Source of the DNA: an uncultured Ruminococcus sp.
GTDB taxonomy: Bacteria; Bacillota; Clostridia; Oscillospirales; Ruminococcaceae
NCBI GenBank assembly: GCA_945877315.1
Contig: CAMCRP010000005.1
Coordinates: forward strand, 25,714-89,713
DNA: 64,000 bases
Direction of reading: 5' to 3'
Position numbers and translations under genes: made by a program. The notes beneath the pieces were generated by a model. It was given only the letters and a program-made list of their open reading frames with translations, made no database searches and was not told the origin of the DNA. Shown here piece after piece: positions 1 through 9,457 of this stretch (position 1 is the first letter of the stretch; every line of letters begins with the position of its first letter).

Positions 1-1
1 C

Positions 2-1309
2 GGTGCTGCTATGTCCCTCGGACGTACCTCCACATTCCTTGACATCTACTTTGAGAGAGATTTCAAGCTGGGCAGAATTACCGAAGTTGAAGCTCAGGAG
101 ATCATCGACCATTTCATCATGAAGCTTCGTCTTGTTCGTTTCGCAAGAACTCCCGAGTACAATGCACTGTTCTCCGGTGACCCCCAGTGGGTAACAGAGT
201 CCCTCGGCGGTATCGGCATCGACGGCAGACACATGGTAACAAAGAACAGCTTCCGTTACCTGCATACTATCGAAAACCTCGGCACATCTCCCGAGCCTAA
301 CCTGACAGTTCTCTGGTCTCCCAGACTGCCCGCAGGTTGGAAGAAGTACTGTGCTAAGATCTCCATCATTTCCTCTTCTATCCAGTACGAGAATGATGAA
401 GTTATGAGAGTTACTCACGGCGACGACTACGCTATCGCTTGCTGCGTATCATCTATGAGAGTCGGCAAGGAAATGCAGTTCTTCGGCGCAAGAGCTAACC
501 TGGCTAAGTGCCTGCTGTATGCTATCAACGGCGGTGTTGATGAGATCAGCGGTGTACAGGTAGGCGCAAAGTACCGTCCTATCACCTCCGAGTACCTCGA
601 TTACGATGAGGTAATGGAGAGATACGATGATATGATGACATGGCTCGCAGAAATTTATGTAAACACTTTGAATATCATTCACTATATGCACGACAAGTAC
701 TGCTACGAGAGCCTCCAGATGGCTCTTCACGACAGAGAGGTAAAGAGATACTTCGCTACAGGTATCGCAGGCCTTTCTGTTGTTGCAGACTCCCTCTCCG
801 CTATTAAGTACGCTAAGGTTAAGGTAGTTCGTAAGGACATCGAGATCAAGAACAAGAAGGGCGAGGTAGTTTCCGTTGCTAAGAACGTTGCTGTTGACTA
901 CATTACAGAGGGCGATTTCCCGAAGTACGGCAACAACGACGACAGAGTTGACGAGATCGCAGTTGATATCGTTAAGAGATTCATGCAAAAGGTTCGTCAG
1001 CAGCAGTGCTACAGACACGGCGTTCCTACTACATCTATCCTTACTATCACTTCCAACGTTGTTTACGGTAAGAATACCGGTTCTACTCCCGACGGACGTA
1101 AGCTCGGTGTGCCTCTGGCTCCCGGTGCTAACCCCATGCACGGACGTGATACTCACGGTGCTTCCGCTTCGCTTTCCTCCGTTTCCAAGCTTCCTTTCAC
1201 AGAGGCTCAGGACGGTATCTCCAATACCTTCTCCATTATCCCCGATGCTCTCGGTAAGGACGACAAGGTATTCATGGGCGATCTGGACATTGAATCTCTC
1301 GCTAAGTAA
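2..1309 (+). CDS. pflB: Pyruvate formate-lyase, main catalytic part (5' end outside window), lacking the glycyl-radical domain
   Basis: The enzyme cleaves pyruvate with CoA to acetyl-CoA and formate in the cytosol. The frame is already open at the window edge, so the N-terminus is missing. The visible part carries the family segment with the active-site cysteine pair (ACCVS) and the SGDPxW, TKNSFR and [11 protein letters not shown] signatures. The chain stops shortly after LGKDD, exactly where canonical PFL continues into the LLDGY...RVSGYA glycyl-radical domain. That domain is encoded separately at 1414-1659 in another frame with its own ribosome site. The reading frame is clean and strongly codon-biased, so decay is unlikely. 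I infer a two-chain enzyme. No pflA activase gene is visible in the window. Confidence 0.95.
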   Translation, partial: GAAMSLGRTSTFLDIYFERDFKLGRITEVEAQEIIDHFIMKLRLVRFARTPEYNALFSGDPQWVTESLGGIGIDGRHMVTKNSFRYLHTIENLGTSPEPNLTVLWSPRLPAGWKKYCAKISIISSSIQYENDEVMRVTHGDDYAIACCVSSMRVGKEMQFFGARANLAKCLLYAINGGVDEISGVQVGAKYRPITSEYLDYDEVMERYDDMMTWLAEIYVNTLNIIHYMHDKYCYESLQMALHDREVKRYFATGIAGLSVVADSLSAIKYAKVKVVRKDIEIKNKKGEVVSVAKNVAVDYITEGDFPKYGNNDDRVDEIAVDIVKRFMQKVRQQQCYRHGVPTTSILTITSNVVYGKNTGSTPDGRKLGVPLAPGANPMHGRDTHGASASLSSVSKLPFTEAQDGISNTFSIIPDALGKDDKVFMGDLDIESLAK

Positions 1310-1334
1310 AAGCTGCGGCTTGACCGCATAAACC

Positions 1335-1368
1335 ATTACTTCCTGCGGTATCTGCCGCAGGAGGTAAT
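1335..1368 (+). promoter_or_regulatory. Strong hairpin between the two halves of split PFL
   Basis: A 14-bp stem (1335-1348 with 1355-1368, one G-U pair) and a 6-nt loop lie in the gap between pflB and the radical-domain gene. No T-run follows, so it does not look like a simple terminator. A role as an RNA processing or stability element setting the ratio of the two chains is inference. Confidence 0.6.
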
Positions 1369-1413
1369 ACAAAGTCCGAAGTAATTCGGCAATTTTAGAA
1401 GGAGGATATTATT

Positions 1414-1659
1414 ATGGCAAATGTTAATACACAGCAGGTAGATAACCTGGTTGCTCTTCTCGATGGCTATTCCGCAAAGGGCGGTCATCACCTCAACGTA
1501 AACGTGTTCACTAAGGATACTCTTCTGGACGCTCAGAAGCACCCCGAGAACTATCCTCAGCTGACTATCCGTGTTTCCGGTTATGCTGTAAACTTCATTA
1601 AGCTGACCAAGGAACAGCAGGATGACGTTATCTCCAGAACATTCCACAATGCTCTGTAA
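1414..1659 (+). CDS. grcA: Stand-alone glycyl-radical domain of pyruvate formate-lyase (GrcA-like)
   Basis: This 81-residue protein is only the C-terminal radical domain of PFL. It contains LLDGY, HLNVNV, HPENYPQ and the radical loop RVSGYAV, whose glycine is the site activated by PFL activase. It starts at an ATG 8 nt after a strong AAGGAGG. E. coli GrcA (YfiD) is a comparable spare domain, but there the main enzyme keeps its own copy; here the upstream PFL has none, so this protein is probably an obligatory subunit. It is 104 bp after pflB and 3 bp before the formate channel gene, suggesting coupled translation with the channel. Confidence 0.92.
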   Translation: MANVNTQQVDNLVALLDGYSAKGGHHLNVNVFTKDTLLDAQKHPENYPQLTIRVSGYAVNFIKLTKEQQDDVISRTFHNAL

Positions 1660-1662
1660 TTT

Positions 1663-2307
1663 ATGAGTAAGAAACAGTTAATATCATTTCTGTCTGACTC
1701 AGTTTTAGCCGGACTGATGATCGGTGTCGGGGGAGTGGTTAGCCTCTCCTCCGACAACCGATACATCGGTGCGGTTCTCTTTTCGTTGGGAATTTTGACA
1801 ATAATTCACTTCAAGTTCGGACTTTATACGGGTAAGGTTGGGAATATTGCAAGAAACGGTGTCAAATTTATTCCCGAGGTGGCTGTCACGCTTCTCGGAA
1901 ACGGCATAGGTACCTTCCTTGCGGCAGTTCTTATCCGACTGACAAGAATTGCACCGCCGCTTGTTGAAAAGGCGCAGGCAACGGTTCAGACGAAAACCTC
2001 GGACAGCATTGTAAGTATGTTCATTCTCGGAATTTTCTGCGGTATGCTTATGTTCATTGCCGTGGACGGTTACCGCAAATGCAAGGAAAATTCCGATTCT
2101 ACGGCTGGCTTTATGATAGTTGCGTTCCCTGTTATCGTGTTTATTATCAGCGGCTTCAACCATTGTATTGCCGATATGTTTTACATATTCTTAGCAGGGG
2201 AGTACACTCTTTCCGCTTTGGGATATTTTGTAACGGTCGTCCTCGGAAATGCCGTGGGCGGTATGCTTATCCCTACATTTAAAAAGGTTTCGGAGAATAA
2301 GCTTTGA
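1663..2307 (+). CDS. Formate/nitrite transporter family channel (FocA-like)
   Basis: A 214-residue membrane protein with about six hydrophobic segments, at roughly residues 12-28, 36-52, 72-92, 113-133, 147-172 and 182-203. The motif GFNHCIADMFYI in the fifth segment is the FNT-family pore signature containing the central histidine. It is shorter than typical FocA (about 280 residues), with trimmed termini. It starts 3 bp after the radical-domain gene, and the link with pflB implies export of the formate produced. Formate as substrate is inferred from context. It is the last gene before a terminator. Confidence 0.85.
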   Translation: MSKKQLISFLSDSVLAGLMIGVGGVVSLSSDNRYIGAVLFSLGILTIIHFKFGLYTGKVGNIARNGVKFIPEVAVTLLGNGIGTFLAAVLIRLTRIAPPLVEKAQATVQTKTSDSIVSMFILGIFCGMLMFIAVDGYRKCKENSDSTAGFMIVAFPVIVFIISGFNHCIADMFYIFLAGEYTLSALGYFVTVVLGNAVGGMLIPTFKKVSENKL

Positions 2308-2313
2308 TGAAAC

Positions 2314-2357
2314 AAAACGGATATGCTGAATTTTTCTCAGCATATCCGTTTTTTTAT
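2314..2357. terminator. Rho-independent terminator, probably bidirectional
   Basis: A 16-bp perfect stem (2314-2329 with 2337-2352) is flanked by A-rich sequence on the left and a T-run on the right. It lies between the convergent FNT and HD-domain genes and can serve both. Confidence 0.9.
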
Positions 2358-2939
2358 TTATTTGCCTTCAAGGAAATATGTCGCTTCCATATCCGCAACG
2401 CTCAACGCAAAGGCAAGGGGGAACATTTCAAAGGCTTTTCCCACATTATTTGGTTCCTCATTTCCCGAAAATCCCATATGATATCGTATGGCAAAGGCTT
2501 CTTCACGAGTGAGCCGCATATATCCCGAAATGATATAGACCGACTTTTCACCGTGGCCGTAGGGGAGCCTGTCGTCAATGGTGTAGTAGGGAACCTTTTC
2601 CCAGACACCTTGCTCATTTTTGGAATTTCGGTAATCCGTCTTATAGAAATTTACCTTGCAGATGTCGTGGAGAAGGGCTGTCAGCGCAACACTTTCCGCC
2701 GACGGGTTAAGCTTATATGTATTCTTTACACGCTCTCTTTCAACATAGTCCGCAAGACAGTGGTAAACATTCAGACTATGCTCCAGCAAGCCGCCCTCAT
2801 ATGCCCCGTGATAGCGGGTGCTTGCAGGTGCTGTGAAGAAGTCGCTCTTTGACGAGGTAAGGTATTCAAGCAGCTTATCGGCTCCTTCACGGGTGATGTT
2901 TTTCTGATAGATCTCAATAAATTCGTCTTTTAAGCTCAT
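2358..2939 (-). CDS. HD-domain hydrolase
   Basis: A 193-residue cytosolic protein with a metal-dependent HD phosphohydrolase core: an early histidine in GGLLEHSLNVY, the HD pair in ALLHDICK, and later histidines in YGHGE and RYHMG. The GGLLEH segment resembles the HD domain of YhaM-type 3'-5' exoribonucleases, but the OB-fold nucleic-acid-binding part is absent. The substrate cannot be told. Its start codon is 1 bp downstream of the stop of the beta-mannosidase gene, so the two are probably co-transcribed. Confidence 0.85.
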   Translation of the reverse strand: MSLKDEFIEIYQKNITREGADKLLEYLTSSKSDFFTAPASTRYHGAYEGGLLEHSLNVYHCLADYVERERVKNTYKLNPSAESVALTALLHDICKVNFYKTDYRNSKNEQGVWEKVPYYTIDDRLPYGHGEKSVYIISGYMRLTREEAFAIRYHMGFSGNEEPNNVGKAFEMFPLAFALSVADMEATYFLEGK

Positions 2940-2940
2940 A

Positions 2941-5433
2941 TTAATTCCTCCATTCGATCACATCATAGTATGACATTATACGCAGCTGCTTTTCAATTGA
3001 CTGTGCAGGTGTCAGATTTGGAAAATTGGATTTGTCCAGAAGTATCATGGTTTCACCGCCGAACATATCGAACCAGTTGTCGCTGAATATAGCATCTGTT
3101 TTGTCAAAATCAAGGAAAACTCCCTTTGCAAACCCCTCGGACTTGATTGTAATTTTGAACTTGCTGCCTATTTCAGTCACATTGAAGGACAGCTTCGGGT
3201 CGGTAAATGAAAAGTGCTTCGGCTGAACGAACATATAAGTTCCGCCCGCAACAATGGCTTGCTTTTCCAGAACCGAATATTGCAGGACACATTCATGGCG
3301 GTTGAAATTCTTCCGGATAGGGTCGTTTGAGGAGAGAATTACAAAATCCTTGGCAAAATGGTCGTGCAGCTTAACAGGGGTGCTGCCTTCCAGAAGAATT
3401 TCGCCTGTATTTTTCCTCAGACGCCATTTCAGTTCACCGTTGAGAATATCGTTTCTCTCGCTTGAAATGTTTACCGTAAGACAGTCGGGATTTGAGTCGT
3501 CCACAGAAGCAATAACGGGAGCATAAAACTTCCTTGCGTAATAGTGAAGTGCCTTCCATCTGCCGAAATAGTCAATGCTGGACCAGGAAATAACGGGGTT
3601 TGAGTCGTTCACCTGCCAGTAGAGGGAACCCATGCATAGCCCACGTTTTCTGCGCATATTTTCCACGTTAAGGCGGACGGCATCTGCCTGCACCAGCTGG
3701 CTGAGATACACAAGATGTTCGAATTTGTAGGGATAGTTCATCATCTGCGCAAGATAGTACATCAGCTTTTCCGTGCCCTGAGTGCATTTCTGATGCGCTT
3801 CCATAACGGGACACATCAGGTCGAAATCCTTTTCCTCTGCAAAGCTTCGGATAGTTTTCATTGACGGAAGGGACTCAAAGCCGTATTCCGAGCAGAATCT
3901 GAATGTATATTTTTTGTAATCCTCAAAGGGCTTAAGACCATGCCAAACGTCCCAATAGTGGGAATCGCCCTTGTTGATGTTGCTTGCGTCCTTGTAGCCG
4001 CCGCCGGAAGACGGTGAGGACGGCCAGTAGAAGGAGGCGGGATCGTACTCGTTTAACAGCTGGGGCAGAAGCAGTTCAAACTGAACCAGATATTCACGCT
4101 TGCGCTGTTCGTCCACAGGGATACCCCAGCCCACAATGGCGGATTCTATCTCATTGTTTCCGCACCAAAGGGCAAGGGAGGGGTGATTTCGCAGCCGCTT
4201 GATATTGTCAATGGCTTCCAGCTTGACATTGTCGTAGAAATCGCCGTTCAGACGGTAAACTGCACAGGCAAACATAAAATCCTGCCATACGAGAATTCCC
4301 AGACGGTCGCAGCAGTCGTAAAAGCTTCTGTCGGGGTAAAATCCGCCGCCCCAGACACGAATGCAGTTATAGTTTGCGGCGGCGCAGTGTTTAAGAAGCC
4401 GCTCCGTCCTTTCGGGGGTGATGCGGTTAAGTATCTGATCCTCGGGGATATAGTTTGCGCCCATGGCAAATATCTTTTCGCCGTTTACAATAAAGCAGAA
4501 TTCCTCTCCGTCAGTGCCGTCATTGTCCTTTGCACGGCTGACGGTAACGGTGCGCAATCCAACGGTATCGTTCTTTTCATCGAGAATATTACCGTTTGCG
4601 TCCCTGAGAATGATATGAAGGGCGTAGAGATTCTGCTCGCCGTAACCTCTCACATTCCATAGCATGGGATTTTTCACTTCGGCAACCACTACCGATTTTC
4701 CGCTTGAACAATCTGCGGAGGAAAACTCGGTGACCGTTCCGTCGGGTGCGGTAAGTGAAGCGGTAACGGTCAGGGGGATATTGCTGTCTGCAATGTTTAT
4801 TTCTGCGGTTAGGTCGCAGGTCACGGATTTTTTGTTGTGCCGCTGACGGAAATAGAAGCTGTCAATGGCGGCGGTTTTTATGCCTGTAAGCTCAACGTCC
4901 CGCCAGATACCCATATCGGGTAGCTTGGGACCCCAGTCCCAGCCGAACATATAGTGCGCTTTCCTAATATGCGGAAATCCCTGAACGGTTGAATCCACGC
5001 CCCAAAGGTGCTTCTCGGCTTCTTTTTCTTCGATGTATTTCAGAGGAGATTCAATTTCTATGCGAATAAAGTTGGGAGAGTCGGTCTTGAGATACGGGGT
5101 TATGTCAAAGCGATAGGAACGGTGCATATTGTCGGTTTTTCCCAGCAGACAGCTGTTGAAATAAACCGAAGCGACAGTATCAATGCCGTGAAATGTCAGC
5201 AGTATCTTATCCGCATCTAGCATAGCCTTGTCGGCATTGAAGGTCTTTTCAAATACGCAGGAGGTTCCCGAAAGTGCTGTTGCCCATTCCTCGTTAAGTC
5301 CCTTGTAAGGGTCGTCTATCTTCTTGTTGTCGATAAGCAGAGAATACATGGAGCAGGGGACATCTGCGGTAAAGATTCCGTCAAAGCCGTCAATGGTAAC
5401 ATTCCATTTGCTGTTCAGATTTTGGGTAAACAT
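2941..5433 (-). CDS. Beta-mannosidase, glycoside hydrolase family 2
   Basis: An 830-residue GH2 enzyme expected to release mannose from the non-reducing ends of beta-mannosides such as manno-oligosaccharides. The N-terminal sugar-binding jelly-roll contains HLWGVDS and MFGWDWGPKLP. The catalytic barrel has RVWGGGFYPD and the acid/base glutamate in WCGNNEIES; the likely nucleophile is in FCSEYGFESLPS. There is no signal peptide, so it probably works in the cytosol on imported oligosaccharides. The length fits the family. It lies 6 bp after the hybrid kinase gene, suggesting one minus-strand operon. Confidence 0.93.
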   Translation of the reverse strand: MFTQNLNSKWNVTIDGFDGIFTADVPCSMYSLLIDNKKIDDPYKGLNEEWATALSGTSCVFEKTFNADKAMLDADKILLTFHGIDTVASVYFNSCLLGKTDNMHRSYRFDITPYLKTDSPNFIRIEIESPLKYIEEKEAEKHLWGVDSTVQGFPHIRKAHYMFGWDWGPKLPDMGIWRDVELTGIKTAAIDSFYFRQRHNKKSVTCDLTAEINIADSNIPLTVTASLTAPDGTVTEFSSADCSSGKSVVVAEVKNPMLWNVRGYGEQNLYALHIILRDANGNILDEKNDTVGLRTVTVSRAKDNDGTDGEEFCFIVNGEKIFAMGANYIPEDQILNRITPERTERLLKHCAAANYNCIRVWGGGFYPDRSFYDCCDRLGILVWQDFMFACAVYRLNGDFYDNVKLEAIDNIKRLRNHPSLALWCGNNEIESAIVGWGIPVDEQRKREYLVQFELLLPQLLNEYDPASFYWPSSPSSGGGYKDASNINKGDSHYWDVWHGLKPFEDYKKYTFRFCSEYGFESLPSMKTIRSFAEEKDFDLMCPVMEAHQKCTQGTEKLMYYLAQMMNYPYKFEHLVYLSQLVQADAVRLNVENMRRKRGLCMGSLYWQVNDSNPVISWSSIDYFGRWKALHYYARKFYAPVIASVDDSNPDCLTVNISSERNDILNGELKWRLRKNTGEILLEGSTPVKLHDHFAKDFVILSSNDPIRKNFNRHECVLQYSVLEKQAIVAGGTYMFVQPKHFSFTDPKLSFNVTEIGSKFKITIKSEGFAKGVFLDFDKTDAIFSDNWFDMFGGETMILLDKSNFPNLTPAQSIEKQLRIMSYYDVIEWRN

Positions 5434-5439
5434 ACAAGC

Positions 5440-7524
5440 TTAGCTCCTTTCCGCTTTTACGCCGTTTGAGATCTGCTTTTCAATGGGTATCCATTTGCAC
5501 ATTGCCTTATCAAATAACGCCATATCAATAGGCTTTGCGATGTAATCGTTCATACCAGATGCTATAAGCTCGTCGCTGGCACCCTTTTCGGTGGTGGCTG
5601 TCAGGGCGATGATAGGCACCTGCTTTGCGCTGCTGCTTCTGAGGGCTCTTATGTGCTTTACGGTTTCCGTTCCGTTCATATCAGGCATAAGCTGATCCAT
5701 AAAGATAAGGTCGAACTGCTGACCTGCACGCATGAGCCGAAGTGCTTTTTCACCGCTTTCCGCAGACACCGAACGAATGCCGTAGCATTTGAGGATAGCC
5801 TCAACCAACTTTCTGTTGGAGGCTGTGTCGTCAACAATGAGCACTCTTGCTTCGGGGGCGGTAAAGCTGTTGATAAGGGCATTTTTCTCCTGAACGGTTT
5901 CCGAAAGCCCGTTGACAATGTCGCAGAAGGAGAAGAGTGTCAGGGGTTTTCTTATGCGCTCAACGCCCGCAAAAGCTATATCGGAGTGATCCTGGATACT
6001 GAGCATCTGCACGATCTTTGCCTTTTTGAAGGACGGCAGCTCGCTTATCCCCGCAGAACGGGCATATTTGCAGTCAAACAGGAGAATATTTTCGGGAACG
6101 TCCTCCACGATCTTGTCAACGGAGGAAATATCGTCCAGCACGAAATATTCCATATTAAGGGATTCAAACATATTGCACGCAGAAAGTCGGCAGACAAAAT
6201 TCGGTTCGATAATGTAAACACGGCATGCAGGCAGACTTCCGATGTTTGATATTATTTCTTCGGACACCACCTGCTGCACCACAGATGCCGTAAAGGTTGA
6301 GCCGACGCCGTAAACGCTTTCCACGGTAATATCGCCGCCCATAAGCACAGCCAGACGCCTTGCAATGGCAAGTCCCAGACCTGCACCATCGCCCGACTGC
6401 CCGGGAATATTGTCAACACGGAAAAATTCGGTAAACAGCTTAGGAATGTCGTCCGCCTTTATCCCGATGCCCGTGTCCTCCACAGAAACGGTAAGCAGCA
6501 CCTTGTCAGCCGAAACCTGTTCGCTGCCCACAGTCATGGTGACCATACCGTGATTGGTGTATTTTACTGCATTTGACAGGATATTCCCGACGATTTTTTC
6601 CAGCTTGTGCAGGTCGCCCGAAAGGGAGGCGGGAATGTCAGGGCTGACATTTACGATAAATGCAATATCCTTGTTTTTGAAGGACGCACTTATTTCGCTG
6701 ATGGTTTCTTCCACAAATTTTCTGACAGAGTAGGTCTGGCAAATGACCTCGTCGCCGCCTGCTTCGACACGGGAAAAGTCCAGAACATCGTCAATAATGG
6801 TAAGCAGCTGTTCGGCTGCCTCCTTGATATTTTCGGTGTATTCTATACACTCGTCACTCAAATTGTTGTGCCTTAGCAGGTCATTCATACCGCATATGGT
6901 GTTAAGAGGAAGCCGCATTTCGTAGCTGAGTCCTGCGATAAATTCGCCCTTTGCTTTTGCTGCCTTCTCGGCTTCATTTTTCTTCAGCTCCAGAAGCTGC
7001 AGCAGATCCTCGTGGCTCTGTGCCTTTTCGGCAGCACGTCTGTCTGCTCTTTTACGGAAAAATGCAATAAATGCGAAGGTCATGCTGATCATTACCAGGT
7101 AAACAACGGTAAGAAGCTGTGACGAATCAAGCGTTCCTTCCATGGCGGCATTTGCAAGAAATATGACAAATGCTGCTCCGATATTTGTCAGGCATACGGG
7201 GATAACTCCTAATCCCGCAGCCACTGCAATATCGCCTATCAGGAGGATGGCTGTATTTTCCGATTTGCAGGAAAATATGTATACAGAGATCATTGCCAGC
7301 ATAAAAATGTCAGATATCCACGCCTTGCTTTTTCGCGAAAGCGGTTTGATAAAGGCGACGGACGCCGACAGTCCGCCAAAAATTGCGGTAAGAGCAGTAA
7401 CGGTCACGCTTCCCGTTTCCTTTGCCGCCGAGACCGCTGTGAAAATGGTAAGAACTAAGATTATCCAGCCGCCGATACGCACTGCGAGTCCGTCTGAACG
7501 GTTGTTTTTGTTGAGATTTTTCAT
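5440..7524 (-). CDS. Hybrid sensor kinase-like protein with tyrosine in place of the H-box histidine
   Basis: This 694-residue membrane protein has about six N-terminal membrane segments (residues 15-165), a coiled coil (about 165-190), a HisKA-like region (190-260), an HATPase domain (about 290-410), a degenerate receiver (430-545) and a full receiver (about 560-680). The H-box reads LSYEMRLP where the family has SHEIRTP, so residue 201, the phospho-acceptor, is tyrosine. The ATP-binding N (NILSNAVKYT), G1 (DTGIG) and G2 (GAGLGLA) boxes remain, and the last receiver keeps its aspartate in FMDQLMPD. The middle receiver lacks the aspartate pocket. It overlaps the lipid-kinase gene by 4 bp (ATGA). 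Confidence 0.88.
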   Translation of the reverse strand: MKNLNKNNRSDGLAVRIGGWIILVLTIFTAVSAAKETGSVTVTALTAIFGGLSASVAFIKPLSRKSKAWISDIFMLAMISVYIFSCKSENTAILLIGDIAVAAGLGVIPVCLTNIGAAFVIFLANAAMEGTLDSSQLLTVVYLVMISMTFAFIAFFRKRADRRAAEKAQSHEDLLQLLELKKNEAEKAAKAKGEFIAGLSYEMRLPLNTICGMNDLLRHNNLSDECIEYTENIKEAAEQLLTIIDDVLDFSRVEAGGDEVICQTYSVRKFVEETISEISASFKNKDIAFIVNVSPDIPASLSGDLHKLEKIVGNILSNAVKYTNHGMVTMTVGSEQVSADKVLLTVSVEDTGIGIKADDIPKLFTEFFRVDNIPGQSGDGAGLGLAIARRLAVLMGGDITVESVYGVGSTFTASVVQQVVSEEIISNIGSLPACRVYIIEPNFVCRLSACNMFESLNMEYFVLDDISSVDKIVEDVPENILLFDCKYARSAGISELPSFKKAKIVQMLSIQDHSDIAFAGVERIRKPLTLFSFCDIVNGLSETVQEKNALINSFTAPEARVLIVDDTASNRKLVEAILKCYGIRSVSAESGEKALRLMRAGQQFDLIFMDQLMPDMNGTETVKHIRALRSSSAKQVPIIALTATTEKGASDELIASGMNDYIAKPIDMALFDKAMCKWIPIEKQISNGVKAERS

Positions 7525-8468
7525 TTAGTTTCCTCCTTGTCGGTACCGTCAAGAGTAACACCTGCGGGTACGACAAAATTCAGCTTCTTACGTTCAAGTG
7601 AGGCGTTAATTTCGGTAAATTCTACCGCTTCTCCGTCGAGATTGGCGATAATAGGCTTTCGGTCAGCACGTCTTATATGGATCTCAGAACCGTCGGTGAC
7701 GATTGCCTTGTCGCCAATACTTTCAAGGTCGCCGTTCCTAAATGGTTTCAGCGAGCGGAGGACATTAAGGCGCCCCGCAGCCTTGAAAAGCATTATTTCC
7801 AACCTTCCGTCATTGGGACGGGCATAGGGAAGCGGGTACATATTGCTTCCGAAGCATTTTCCGTTGGCGAAATGAAGAACAACGTATCTTCCGTCATACC
7901 GCCTTCCGTCAACGGTTATCTCGTATTCGGCGGAGGTATCGGTGAGGATAGTTATAACGGGCATCAGCTTGTAGGGCAGGTTTCGGTTTATCATAGACAG
8001 GTCCTGAAAGAAGGAAAATGTCCGAAAGCAGCTTTCAAAGCCGATGGTGAGGGAATTTGCCGCCCTGTATTCGCCGTTTATCCTTATAACATCAAGTGGT
8101 ACCGTGCTGCCGCCTATAAGCTTTTTGAGATCTCTGAAATCAGCGTAAGAGCTCATTCCGAAGCATTTGATAAGGTCGTTCGTAAGACCTGTGGGACAGC
8201 AGGCTATCTCTCTTCCCGAAAGCTCGGGAATACCGGAAATTGTGCGCTGGAGCGTTCCCGAGCCGCCGCATGCGTAAAATCTCAGGGGTTCGTCCGAGAA
8301 TATGGAGCATATCTTGTCTGCCAAAATGCTTTCGTGTCCCTGATATTCCGAGTCAAATGCCAGATAATCGAAGCCCGAATCGGTTTTCAGCTCTTCAAGG
8401 GTTCGGCGTATCTTACGGGAAAGCTGACCGTTTCCCGCCTGTGGATTTATAATAAAAACGTGTTTCAC
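7521..8468 (-). CDS. Diacylglycerol/lipid kinase family protein (YegS/BmrU-like)
   Basis: A 315-residue DAGK-catalytic-fold protein. The N-terminal INPQAGNG motif and PTGLTNDLIKCFG (canonical PxGTGNDFA) place it in the family of soluble bacterial lipid kinases. The nucleotide-binding motif reads GGSGT instead of GGDGT, so the conserved aspartate is serine. Activity is therefore uncertain. It is the first gene of the minus-strand cluster and overlaps the sensor kinase by 4 bp, suggesting translational coupling. Confidence 0.8.
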   Translation of the reverse strand: MKHVFIINPQAGNGQLSRKIRRTLEELKTDSGFDYLAFDSEYQGHESILADKICSIFSDEPLRFYACGGSGTLQRTISGIPELSGREIACCPTGLTNDLIKCFGMSSYADFRDLKKLIGGSTVPLDVIRINGEYRAANSLTIGFESCFRTFSFFQDLSMINRNLPYKLMPVITILTDTSAEYEITVDGRRYDGRYVVLHFANGKCFGSNMYPLPYARPNDGRLEIMLFKAAGRLNVLRSLKPFRNGDLESIGDKAIVTDGSEIHIRRADRKPIIANLDGEAVEFTEINASLERKKLNFVVPAGVTLDGTDKEETK

Positions 8469-8681
8469 AAGTCACGATCCTTTAAATCAGTTTATTATAT
8501 CATTATACAGTATTTGGCGGAAAATTTCAATAATATTTTATTAATTTCACTATGGCGGACGGGGATTTTTACTGAATTTTCAGCGGAAAAAATTATTAGG
8601 CTGAACGTGCCAATATATGAGGAAAATTTACCCTAAATAATATTTGGGAAACAAAAAGGTAACATTATGTCAATGCTGATA

Positions 8682-8690
8682 TGGTATAAT
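8682..8690 (+). promoter_or_regulatory. Extended -10 promoter of the ABC transporter operon
   Basis: TGGTATAAT is a perfect extended -10 (TGnTATAAT) about 50 bp before the ABC ATPase start. No good -35 lies at 17 bp, which is typical of extended -10 promoters. Confidence 0.6.
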
Positions 8691-8742
8691 TAAAAGAATA
8701 TTTACGAAGAAAATCCCATAACATTGAAAGGAAGCGGTTTCT

Positions 8743-9444
8743 TTGGCATTTGTGGAGCTGAAAGATGTGTATAAAAGATATAAGATGGGTGAGGTGACCA
8801 TAACCGCTTCGGACGGTGTGAGCTTTACCGCCGAAAAGGGCGAGTTTGTCATCATTGTGGGTGCAAGCGGTGCAGGAAAGACCACCATGCTCAATATGCT
8901 GGGCGGTATGGACACCTGCGACGAGGGGCAGATAATCGTTGACGGTCAGGATGTAGCAAAGCTGACCTCAAAGGAGCTTACCACCTATCGCCGCTATGAC
9001 ATTGGATTTGTTTTCCAGTTTTACAATCTTGTGCAGAACCTGACTGCCAAGGAAAATGTGGAGCTTGCATCTCAGATAAGTAAAAACGCTCTCGATCCCG
9101 AGGAAGTGCTGAAAGCCGTCGGTCTGGGGGACAGAATGGACAATTTCCCCGCACAGCTTTCGGGCGGCGAGCAGCAGAGAGTTGCCATTGCAAGGGCGTT
9201 GGCGAAATCTCCGAAGCTGCTCCTCTGCGACGAGCCCACGGGTGCGCTTGACTATGCAACGGGCAAGGTAATTCTCAAGCTTTTGCAGGACACATGCCGT
9301 GAAAAGGGTATGACGGTAATCGTTATCACCCATAATCAGGCGCTTACGCCCATGGCTGACCGTGTTATCAAGATGAAAAGCGCAAAGGCTTATGAAATTT
9401 CCGTGAACGAAAATCCCGTTCCCGTTGAACAGATAGAATGGTAA
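8743..9444 (+). CDS. ABC transporter ATP-binding protein (MacB/LolD type)
   Basis: A 233-residue ATPase that powers the adjacent FtsX-type permease. It shows Walker A (GASGAGKT), Q-loop (FVFQFYNL), the signature [14 protein letters not shown] and Walker B with catalytic glutamate ([12 protein letters not shown]). The start is a TTG after GAAAGGAAG; no ATG fits better. The permease gene begins 13 bp downstream. The substrate is unknown; relatives handle antimicrobial peptides, lipoproteins or cell-envelope signals. Confidence 0.9.
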   Translation: MAFVELKDVYKRYKMGEVTITASDGVSFTAEKGEFVIIVGASGAGKTTMLNMLGGMDTCDEGQIIVDGQDVAKLTSKELTTYRRYDIGFVFQFYNLVQNLTAKENVELASQISKNALDPEEVLKAVGLGDRMDNFPAQLSGGEQQRVAIARALAKSPKLLLCDEPTGALDYATGKVILKLLQDTCREKGMTVIVITHNQALTPMADRVIKMKSAKAYEISVNENPVPVEQIEW

Positions 9445-9457
9445 AGGTGAGTTCCCT

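Noticed and set aside
449..1372. A 307-codon open frame antisense to pflB
   Set aside because: It mirrors a highly codon-biased gene; the product is low-complexity (valine/leucine/serine-rich) with no ribosome site.
8240..8636. Open frames on the plus strand over the lipid-kinase gene
   Set aside because: They are shadows of the minus-strand gene, which has family motifs and a coupled neighbour.
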